Assembly: GCA_015709655.1 (NCBI GenBank)
Contig: CP054181.1
Location: 2,644,207 to 2,708,206, forward strand
Reading direction: 5' to 3'
Length of the DNA: 64,000 nt
From: Ignavibacteria bacterium
Lineage (GTDB): Bacteria > Bacteroidota > Ignavibacteria > Kapaibacteriales > Kapaibacteriaceae
Each line of letters starts with the position of its first letter. The first letter of the stretch is position 1. The translations under genes were made by a program, and so were the position numbers. Below the pieces are notes generated by a model, which had not been told where the DNA came from, did not search any database, and was given only the letters and a program-made list of their open reading frames with translations. Below are positions 19,725 to 27,155 of this stretch, in pieces.

Positions 19725-20261
19725 ATGATAAACTCACACCCACCACATCACCGGCGTAGCATTCGCCTAAGAGGTTATGATTACTCACAGTCAGGAGCAT
19801 ACTTTATAACGATCTGTACCTATCAGCGAAAATGTCTATTTGGCGAAGTAGTAAAGGCCAAAATGCAACTGAATGAATTAGGGGAGATTGTTGCAGAAGA
19901 ATGGGTAAAATCTGCTATCATTCGTCCGGAAATACATTTAGATGAATGGATTGTAATGCCCGACCATTTCCATGGGATTGTGTTGTTGCCAGACAGAGTT
20001 GAATGGGGCGCATCCGGTGGTAAGCCGATACTCTACCGCCCACCACGTTCGTTGGGATCGATGATTGCGGGATTCAAATCGGCTGCAACAATACGCATTA
20101 ATCGCTTGCGCGGCACTCCTGGTACTCGCGTATGGCTCCGCAATTATTACGAACGTATTATCCGTGATGAAGCCGCACTTCATAAAATTCGCAAATACAT
20201 CACAAATAATCCAATGAAATGGGCACAAAATGGTGTATCACACACGCCTACGCACCTGTAA
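19725..20261 (+). CDS. REP-associated tyrosine transposase (RAYT)
   Basis: 178-residue HUH-type Y1 transposase of the TnpA_REP (IS200-related) family, which nicks single-stranded DNA at REP hairpins. The opening RSIRLRGYDYSQSGAYFITI and CTYQRKCLFG are typical. The HUH motif is HFH at residues 81-83 in VMPDHFHGIVLL, and the candidate nucleophile is Tyr141 or Tyr142 in RNYYERIIRDE. The C-terminus has the family's KYITNNPMKW. The last codons and the 3' side run straight into the REP array, as expected for a RAYT and its target repeats. Confidence 0.9.
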   Translation: MINSHPPHHRRSIRLRGYDYSQSGAYFITICTYQRKCLFGEVVKAKMQLNELGEIVAEEWVKSAIIRPEIHLDEWIVMPDHFHGIVLLPDRVEWGASGGKPILYRPPRSLGSMIAGFKSAATIRINRLRGTPGTRVWLRNYYERIIRDEAALHKIRKYITNNPMKWAQNGVSHTPTHL

Positions 20262-20563
20262 GGGCGCACGGCCGTGCGCCCCTACGGGTGCCCCTACGCA
20301 CGCCTACGGGTCCGTGATGGCGCACGGCGGTGCGCTCCTTCTACGCGTCGTGATGGCGCACGGCGGTGCGCTCCTCCTACGCACGCCTACGGGTCCGTGA
20401 TGGCGTACGGTGGTGCGCTCCTTCTACGCGTCGTGATGGCGCACGGCGGTGCGCTCCTCCTACGCACCCGTATGGGCGCACGGCCGTGCGCCCCTACGGG
20501 TGCCCCTACGCACGCCTACGGGTCCGTGATGGCGTACGGTGGTGCGCTCCTCCTACGCACCCG
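20262..20563. repeat. REP array next to the RAYT gene
   Basis: Seven head-to-tail units of about 36, 47 or 57 bp. Each starts with a near-palindrome of the type GGCGCACGGCCGTGCGCC (perfect at 20263 and at about 20475; imperfect GGCGCACGGCGGTGCGCT and GGCGTACGGTGGTGCGCT elsewhere), followed by CCTACGCA or TTCTACGCG spacers and GTCCGTGAT. The array begins right after the RAYT stop and ends exactly at the edge of an IS copy. Reading frames across it are repeat artefacts. Confidence 0.85.
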
Positions 20564-21829
20564 TGGAGTGGTCCCATAAAAATGGACACATTAGGGTAGG
20601 TGTTTTTGGTTACGAAAGTAGTTGTTTTCAAAGTCAACGGGGGTTGTATATCCAAGTGTTGAATGCAGTCGTCTGCGATTATAAATGTTCTCGATGTAGT
20701 GTGCTGCCTGACGCTTCAGGTGCTCGAGATCGACGAAGTTGATGTCGTTGAATTCTTCGGTCTTGAGCGTGGCAAAAGGATTCTACTGGTGCGTTGTCCC
20801 AGCAGTTTCCCTTGCGGCTCATGCTCTGCGTTGCTTTACAGTAGTCAGTCAGAAACTGGCGATAGCCTGCCGCAGCATACTGCGAACCGCGATCACTATG
20901 AATGAGCATGCCGGTGGCATAAGAACGGTTCTTCCAGGCCTTCCAGAGTGCCGTGATGGTGAGCTGTTGCGTGATCGTCTCTGACAGATGCCAGCCAATG
21001 ATGCGACGCGAGAACAAATCCATCACCACCGCCAAGTACACATAGCCAGCGTTGGTCTGTACATAGGTGATGTCGGCAGCCCAGACGGTGTTCGGTTTCG
21101 TGACGGTAAAGTTGCGATTGAGCCGATTGTCGGCCACCGGGTGCTGATGTTGCGAGTCGGTAGTTTGCACCAACGCACGCCTGGGCGTGCGCTTGACACG
21201 GATGCCGTCTTCCCGCATCAGCCGGCGCATTTTGTGACGGCCTGCCACAAGGTTGCCTCGCCGCAGTTCCTTGTACATCCGGCGGCTGCCGAAGGTATGG
21301 TTGGACTTCTCATCAATCTCGCGCATGGCACGCACCAGCTTGCGCTCATCGTCACTAAGCTGAGGTTCAGGTCGCTTTAACCAGGCATAGTAGCCGCTGG
21401 CACTCACCTGCAGCACATGGCACTGCAGGCGCACCGGCCAACAGTGCCGGTGGTTGTTGATAAACATGTATTTCAGTCCCTTCCCGGCGGAGCGGCAAAG
21501 ATCGACATCGCTTTTTAAAATGGCCAGTTCCATTTCTGCACGCTCAGCGCGCTTACGCAAGGCTCGTACTTCGGCGGCAAGCTCGTCAGGTGTCTTCTGC
21601 CCGGCAGCTGCTGCAGCTCCAAGCGTACGCTTCCAGTACGATAGTCGCTTGACGTCGATGCCAAGCTCACGGGCCACCGAGGCCAGCGTACGTCCCGCAG
21701 CTACCATCTCCAGGGCGCGACGTTTAAATGCTTCATCATAAATGCGAGGTGGATGTTTCATTGCTCTTTCCTTAGATTTTTGGAAAATTACACCTTCCCC
21801 GTAGTGTCCACTTTTTCAGGACCACTCCA
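20564..21829 (-). mobile_element. IS3-family element, copy 1 of an inverted pair
   Basis: 1,266 bp with ends TGGAGTGGTCC...; the inner parts carry GTGGACAC / ATGGACAC. It is nearly identical to the copy at 24971-26238 but in opposite orientation and 2 bp shorter. Flanks are CCG and TGG, so no target duplication is seen, which suggests a later deletion or rearrangement at one side. It inserted between the REP array and hsdR. Confidence 0.88.
20591..21761 (-). pseudogene. IS3-family transposase, orfA and orfB fused, C-terminus frameshifted
   Basis: From the ATG at 21761 the frame encodes an OrfA helix-turn-helix (AFKRRALEMVAAGRTLASVA) and then runs without a stop into OrfB through ATTTTAAAAAGC (LAILKSDVDL). 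The integrase core keeps [29 protein letters not shown] and NAPVESF. A T run after ESF has 4 T where copy 2 has 6, so the last 45 or so residues are out of frame. D, D and E remain but the C-terminal part is lost; the protein is probably inactive. Confidence 0.8.
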
Positions 21830-21879
21830 TGGTGATGTACTGCTACGATCTGCGAAAACATGCTTGATGAAATACGTTA

Positions 21880-24800
21880 ATGGCCTTCCTCTCTGAAGCT
21901 GATGTTGAACTGACGTTGCTTGAACAATTCAAGGGGCTGGGGTACGGTGTTGCTAGTGATGAGGTTATTGGTCCGGATGGACATAACCCTGAACGTGAGA
22001 GTTATGCCGAGGTTATTCTTAATCAACGGTTTAAAGATGCCGTTGCGCGCCTGAATCCTGATCTTCCGGAGGAGGCGCGTCAGGATGCTGTGCGGAAGGT
22101 GATGCAGTCCGAGCTACCATCACTGCTGGAAGAAAACCGGCGTCTGCACAAACTGATGACAGAAGGCGTGGACGTTGAGTATTACGCCAATGATGGTACG
22201 CTGACGGCGGGCAAGGTTGCGCTTATCGACTTCGAACATCCTGAGCAGAACGACTGGCTGGCGGTGAACCAGTTTGTGGTTATCAATGGTCAGGTGAACC
22301 GCCGGCCGGATGTGGTGATATTCCTGAACGGGCTGCCGGTTGCAGTTATCGAGCTGAAGGCGCCGGGGAGTGAGGGGGCTGACCTAATGGGTGCCTTCAA
22401 TCAACTGCAGACGTATAAAAAACAAATCCCTGCTCTGTTCAACACAAATGCGCTACTGGTTACTTCGGATGGTATTGCTGCCAGAGTGGGATCACTGTCG
22501 GCTAACCTTGAGAGGTTCATGCCGTGGCGTACTACCGTTGGCAGAAGTATTGCACCGAAGGGGGCTCCGGAACTTCGTGTCTTAATTGAGGGTGTGTTCG
22601 AGCATGGCAGGTTTCTGAGTTTGCTGCGCGACTTCACGGTATTTGGCGAGGCTTCCTCTGGTTTAGTAAAAATCATTGCCGGTTACCACCAGTTTCATGC
22701 GGTGCTCCATGCGGTGGAATCAACGATACGTGCCTCAAGCCCCCTTCCAAAACTTGGTGAGAGTCCTGCCAAATATGGTCTTCCGAGCGTGGACTCACAG
22801 TCTGCAGGCGATAAGCGCGCGGGCGTTATCTGGCACACCCAGGGCTCGGGCAAGAGTCTGCTGATGGTGTTCTATGCGGGTCAGCTTGTGAAGCATCCGG
22901 AAATGGAGAATCCGACGCTGGTGGTACTCACCGATCGTAATGATCTTGATGATCAGCTGTTTGCGACGTTCTCGATGTGCCGTGACCTGATCCGGCAGAC
23001 ACCGGTGCAGGCCGGGAGTCGCGACCACCTGAAGGAACTGCTGAACCGTGCATCGGGTGGTGTGATTTTCACGACGCTGCAGAAGTTCGGTGAGATTACC
23101 GAACCGCTTACGACCCGCCGCAAGGTGGTGGTGATTGCTGATGAGGCCCATCGGAGTCAGTATGGTTTTAAGGCAAAGGTTGACGCAAAGACGGGTGAGA
23201 TATCCTACGGCTTTGCAAAGTACATGCGCGATGCACTGCCGAATGCGTCATTTATTGGCTTTACCGGCACTCCCATTGAGGCGGATGATGTTAATACGCC
23301 TGCTGTTTTCGGCAACTATATTGATATTTACGATATCAGCCGCGCTGTCGAAGATGGTGCCACAGTACCGATTTACTATGAATCGAGGATGGCACGAATT
23401 GAACTTGACGAAGATGAGAAACCGAAGATTGATGCTGAAGTTGACGCTCTGACTGAAGAATATTCCGAAGCGGAACAGGAGCACTTTAAGCAAAAGTGGT
23501 CAACTGTTGAAGCGCTGGTTGGCAGTGACAAGCGGCTTGCACTGGTCGCAGAAGACATGATAGCACACTTCGAGAATCGTTTGTCAGCTCTCGATGGTAA
23601 GGCCATGGTTGTATGTATGAGTCGGCGCATCTGCGTTAAACTCTACGATGAAATCATAAAGCTGCGTCCTGAATGGCACAGCACTGACGACAATGCCGGA
23701 GTCGTAAAAATTGTGATGACGGGTGCGGCAAGTGATCCGGAGGAGTGGCAACAGCATATCGGGAATAAGGCAAGGCGTGAACTTCTGGCCAAGCGCGTTC
23801 GAGACCCTGAAGATGAGCTTAAGCTGGTGATCGTTCGAGATATGTGGCTAACGGGATTCGATGCGCCATGTATGCATACAATGTACATTGATAAGCCGAT
23901 GCAGGGCCATGGACTCATGCAAGCAATTGCCAGGGTTAACCGTGTGTTTCGTGACAAGCCTGCGGGCTTGATTGTTGACTATATTGGGATCGCGCAGAAC
24001 TTGAAATCCGCGCTCCAGCAGTACTCGAGAGACGACCAGGAAAACACCGGTGTTGATGAGTCAGAAGCTGTTAAAGTGATGTTGGAGAAATATGAAATCG
24101 TCCGCGACATGTTTCACAACTTCGACTATTTATCTGCACTTGCCGGAACACCGGAAGAGCGACTTAAGATGATGGCAGGCGCCATAGAATGGATTCTCGA
24201 TCAACAGCAGAAACTGGCAGCGAAGGAGGACACTAACGAAGGCAAGAAGGCAGCGCACCGACGATACCGCGATGCAGTCCTTGCACTCTCGAAAGCTTTC
24301 GCACTGGCATCTGCTTCCGACGAAGCTCGTAAGATTCGTGAGGAAGTCGGCTTCTTTCAGGCAATCCGCGCTGCACTGGTAAAGAGCAGTACCGGTTATG
24401 GCATAACGCAGAGAGACCGTGAGCTGGCGATTCAGCAAATCGTGAGTAGGGCAGTTGTCTCTACCGAAATCGTCGATATCCTTGCAGCAGCCGGAATCAA
24501 GAGCCCGGACATCTCCATCCTGTCAGACGAGTTCCTGGCTGAAGTACAGAAGATGGCGAAGAAGAACCTTGCGCTGGAAGCCTTGCGCAAGCTGATTAAC
24601 GATAGCATACGGTCGCGCAGTAAAACCAACGTCGTCCAAACCAGGGCATTTTCCGACAGGATAGAAGGTGCCGTAGACCGCTACCACGCTAATGCCATTA
24701 CCACAGCAGAGATGCTTCAGGAGTTGATTCAGCTTGCCAAGGACATACGGGAAGCACGCCTGCGCGGGGAAGAGTCGGGATTATCAGACGAAGAAATCGC

Positions 24801-24984
24801 TTTCTACGATGCCTTAGCTGAGAACGAGAGTGCTGTTCAGGTGATGGGCGACGACAAGCTCAAGGTGATCGCCTATGAACTACTGACGAGTTTACGAGCC
24901 AACGTCACCGTTGATTGGGCACACAGCGAAAACACCCGTGCCCGAATGAGGGTCTTGGTTAAACGTATCTTGGAGTGGTCCTGA
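21880..24984 (+). pseudogene. hsdR: Type I R-M endonuclease/translocase HsdR, cut near its 3' end by an IS
   Basis: Motor and nuclease subunit. The nuclease motif is [20 protein letters not shown] (D...ExK). The helicase motifs are [16 protein letters not shown] (Walker A), [12 protein letters not shown] (DEAH) and [10 protein letters not shown] (motif III). The frame reaches codon 1030 (VKRILEWS), where the last codons and the TGA come from the inserted IS. The natural end, [20 protein letters not shown] and on, lies at 26239-26363 beyond the IS. The product loses about 40 residues and may or may not assemble with HsdM. It is separated from hsdM/hsdS by about 6 kb with a RAYT and an IS. Confidence 0.88.
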
Positions 24985-25038
24985 AAAAGTGGACACTACG
25001 GGGAAGGTGTAATTTTCCAAAAATCTAAGGAAAGAGCA

Positions 25039-25327
25039 ATGAAACATCCACCTCGCATTTATGATGAAGCATTTAAACGTCGCGCCCTGGAGATGGTAGC
25101 TGCGGGACGTACGCTGGCCTCGGTGGCCCGTGAGCTTGGCATCGACGTCAAGCGACTATCGTACTGGAAGCGTACGCTTTGAGCTGCAGCAGCTGCCGGG
25201 CAGAAGACACCTGACGAGCTTGCCGCCGAAGTACGAGCCTTGCGTAAGCGCGCTGAGCGTGCAGAAATGGAACTGGCCATTTAAAAAAGCGATGTCGATC
25301 TTTGCCGCTCCGCCGGGAAGGGACTGA
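25039..25327 (+). pseudogene. IS3-family OrfA with two nonsense mutations
   Basis: Same sequence as the orfA part of copy 1 except for a TGA at 25180-25182 (GGA in copy 1) and a TAA at 25282-25284 (TTA in copy 1). The shifted end LKKAMSIFAAPPGRD, in another frame, resembles a normal OrfA C-terminus, hinting at an ancestral longer A run. The DNA-binding subunit cannot be made whole from this copy. Confidence 0.8.
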
Positions 25328-25332
25328 AATAC

Positions 25333-26211
25333 ATGTTTATCAACAACCACCGGCACTGTTGGCCGGTGCGCCTGCAGTGCCATGTGCTGCAGGTGAGTGC
25401 CAGCGGCTACTATGCCTGGTTAAAGCGACCTGAACCTCAGCTTAGTGACGATGAGCGCAAGCTGGTGCGTGCCATGCGCGAGATTGATGAGAAGTCCAAC
25501 CATACCTTCGGCAGCCGCCGGATGTACAAGGAACTGCGGCGAGGCAACCTTGTGGCAGGCCGTCACAAAATGCGCCGGCTGATGCGGGAAGACGGCATCC
25601 GTGTCAAGCGCACGCCCAGGCGTGCGTTGGTGCAAACTACCGACTCGCAACATCAGCACCCGGTGGCCGACAATCGGCTCAATCGCAACTTTACCGTCAC
25701 GAAACCGAACACCGTCTGGGCTGCCGACATCACCTATGTACAGACCAACGCTGGCTATGTGTACTTGGCGGTGGTGATGGATTTGTTCTCGCGTCGCATC
25801 ATTGGCTGGCATCTGTCAGAGACGATCACGCAACAGCTCACCATCACGGCACTCTGGAAGGCCTGGAAGAACCGTTCTTATGCCACCGGCATGCTCATTC
25901 ATAGTGATCGCGGTTCGCAGTATGCTGCGGCAGGCTATCGCCAGTTTCTGACTGACTACTGTAAAGCAACGCAGAGCATGAGCCGCAAGGGAAACTGCTG
26001 GGACAACGCACCAGTAGAATCCTTTTTTGCCACGCTCAAGACCGAAGAATTCAACGACATCAACTTCGTCGATCTCGAGCACCTGAAGCGTCAGGCAGCA
26101 CACTACATCGAGAACATTTATAATCGCAGACGACTGCATTCAACACTTGGATATACAACCCCCGTTGACTTTGAAAACAACTACTTTCGTAACCAAAAAC
26201 ACCTACCCTAA
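25333..26211 (+). CDS. IS3-family OrfB transposase, intact
   Basis: 292-residue integrase. HTH_21 region [20 protein letters not shown] and [20 protein letters not shown], then rve core with [20 protein letters not shown] (D), [15 protein letters not shown] (D) and [19 protein letters not shown] (E), and the closing [17 protein letters not shown]. Copy 1 supplies a complete OrfA region but a broken OrfB, while this copy has the reverse, so the pair could complement each other in trans. Confidence 0.9.
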   Translation: MFINNHRHCWPVRLQCHVLQVSASGYYAWLKRPEPQLSDDERKLVRAMREIDEKSNHTFGSRRMYKELRRGNLVAGRHKMRRLMREDGIRVKRTPRRALVQTTDSQHQHPVADNRLNRNFTVTKPNTVWAADITYVQTNAGYVYLAVVMDLFSRRIIGWHLSETITQQLTITALWKAWKNRSYATGMLIHSDRGSQYAAAGYRQFLTDYCKATQSMSRKGNCWDNAPVESFFATLKTEEFNDINFVDLEHLKRQAAHYIENIYNRRRLHSTLGYTTPVDFENNYFRNQKHLP

Positions 26212-26238
26212 TGTGTCCATTTTTATGGGACCACTCCA

Positions 26239-26363
26239 TCTTACGTAAGTACGGCTATCCACCCGATCTTCAGGATAAAGCTGTACAAACTGTCTTACAG
26301 CAAGCCGAGGCACTGTCGGCAGAATGGGCGAACACGCCGTTAAACCCCAGCCCCCTTCCCTAA
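26239..26363 (+). pseudogene. hsdR: Displaced 3' end of hsdR
   Basis: After the TCT duplication, [20 protein letters not shown] and [13 protein letters not shown] continue the hsdR frame to a TAA at 26361-26363. This is the conserved HsdR C-terminal helix ([13 protein letters not shown]). It is no longer translated as part of HsdR. Confidence 0.9.
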
Positions 26364-26397
26364 AAAAAAAAGACCCGCACTCTACTGTACGGGTCAG
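26364..26397 (-). terminator. Intrinsic terminator of tRNA-fMet
   Basis: On the minus strand GACCCGTACAGTAGAGTGCG forms GACCCG/CGGGTC with a 12-nt loop and is followed by a run of about 10 T. It lies 7 nt past the tRNA 3' end and also backs on to the end of hsdR. Confidence 0.85.
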
Positions 26398-26403
26398 GGT
26401 TTG

Positions 26404-26476
<73 letters not shown>

Positions 26477-26485
26477 ATAGGATTA

Positions 26486-26516
26486 CAAAGGTACGGGTTT
26501 CTGCGGACATGGCAAA
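26486..26516 (-). promoter_or_regulatory. Promoter of tRNA-fMet (TTTG-N19-TACCTTTG)
   Basis: On the minus strand TTTG (26513-26516) and TACCTTTG (26486-26493) are 19 bp apart and end 9 bp before the tRNA 5' end. This matches the Bacteroidota sigma-A consensus TTTG-N19-21-TAnnTTTG. Confidence 0.75.
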
Positions 26517-26581
26517 ATGGCCCCGGCCCCACCCCCCGGCCCCCTCCCCAAACGTGCACGCGCGTTTAGGGAGGGGGGGGA
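26517..26581. repeat. GC-rich inverted repeat, left arm
   Basis: Reverse-complemented it reads TCCCTAAACGCGCGTGCACG, then TTTGGGGAGGGGGCCGGGG, matching the block at 27009-27060 on the other side of the DUF559 gene. The core AAACGCGCGTGCRCGTTT is itself nearly palindromic. Together the arms bracket the gene as inverted repeats. Confidence 0.75.
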
Positions 26582-26589
26582 GATTCGCC

Positions 26590-26970
26590 TTAGAGAGGAA
26601 CGTTCGGAAGAGTAGCAGCCAGGTGGATCTTTTTACATACAACGTCGATGTTGCTGATCACATCTTCATTGCTAATACGGAGCGTACGAAACCCCGCAGC
26701 TTCAAACTGCGAGTCTCGCTCTTGATCCCTTTGCTTCTGTTCGGGAGTACGGTGAATATCACCATCAATTTCAATGATGAGCTTTGCTGAATAACAATAG
26801 AAATCGACAATATTATTTAATATCACGTGCTGTCGGCGGAATTTTAAGTTACCCAGTTTCTTATCCCGCAACCGTTCCCATAGAATTGTCTCAGCCTCCG
26901 TCTGCCGATTCCTTAGCATACGCGCCCACTTAAAAACCACCGGCCTGGAATTGTGTTTAAAATGACTCAT
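26590..26970 (-). CDS. DUF559 endonuclease-like protein
   Basis: 126 residues of the DUF559 (Vsr/PD-(D/E)xK-related) family. NRQTEAETILWERLRDKKLG and FRRQHVILNNIVDFYCYSAK are followed by LIIEIDGDIH, supplying the E/D-x-x-x-E-x-D residues expected of the nuclease-like core. GFRTLRISNEDV is the family's C-terminal strand. The start codon lies inside an 11-bp inverted repeat, and the gene is enclosed by GC-rich inverted repeats. Biological role not established. Small stand-alone DUF559 proteins often occur in mobile or repeat contexts. Confidence 0.85.
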   Translation of the reverse strand: MSHFKHNSRPVVFKWARMLRNRQTEAETILWERLRDKKLGNLKFRRQHVILNNIVDFYCYSAKLIIEIDGDIHRTPEQKQRDQERDSQFEAAGFRTLRISNEDVISNIDVVCKKIHLAATLPNVPL

Positions 26971-27008
26971 GTCACGTTAGTGGTATCATAAGTATAAAAC
27001 GTGACATG
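26968..27008. promoter_or_regulatory. Inverted repeat over the DUF559 start codon
   Basis: CATGTCACGTT (26968-26978) and AACGTGACATG (26998-27008) are a perfect 11-bp inverted repeat with 19 bp between. The first arm contains the DUF559 start codon. It could be an operator for autoregulation, a translation-blocking hairpin, or an element end. Confidence 0.6.
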
Positions 27009-27108
27009 TCCCCCCTCCCCCTCCCTAAACGCGCGTGCGCGTTTGGGGAGGGGGCCGGGGTGGGGCCGGCGTGCGCGTTTGGGGAGGGGGCCGGGGGGTG
27101 GGGCCGGC
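27009..27108. repeat. GC-rich inverted repeat, right arm with partial tandem copy
   Basis: CCCTCCCTAAACGCGCGTGC, then GCGTTTGGGGAGGGGGCC, mirrors the left arm at 26517-26581. A second partial unit (GTGCGCGTTTGGGGAGGGGG) follows at about 27070. Low-complexity G runs make the exact edges uncertain. Confidence 0.75.
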
Positions 27109-27118
27109 AGTGGGGCAG

Positions 27119-27126
27119 TATTTTTG
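27119..27126 (+). promoter_or_regulatory. Candidate -7 box upstream of pheT
   Basis: TATTTTTG fits TAnnTTTG and lies 29 bp before the pheT ATG. The -33 region falls in the GC-rich repeat and has no TTTG, so the call is moderate. Confidence 0.45.
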
Positions 27127-27155
27127 CATTTTCTTTTTCAAACACGGTTCCCTAA

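Larger units (their letters stand above)
24971..26238 (+). mobile_element. IS3-family element, copy 2, inserted into hsdR
   Basis: 1,268 bp with termini TGGAGTGGTCCTGAAAAAGT and, inverted, TGGAGTGGTCCCATAAAAAT. A 3-bp target duplication TCT is visible at 24968-24970 and 26239-26241. Removing the element plus one TCT rejoins hsdR in frame (CGT ATC TTA CGT AAG TAC). The insertion is recent, since the tail is unmutated and the copies are nearly identical. Confidence 0.93.

Noticed and set aside
20262..20563. Possible CRISPR array
   Set aside because: Units are palindromic, of mixed length and without unique spacers, and the gene beside them is a RAYT, so REP repeats fit better.
20274..20599. 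Two overlapping open frames across the REP array
   Set aside because: They translate repeat units in low-complexity Arg/Ala/Thr strings, end in the IS, and have no start signals.
20564..26238. hsdR carried as a true composite transposon
   Set aside because: Only copy 2 shows a target duplication and its insertion splits hsdR, so hsdR was resident before that IS landed.
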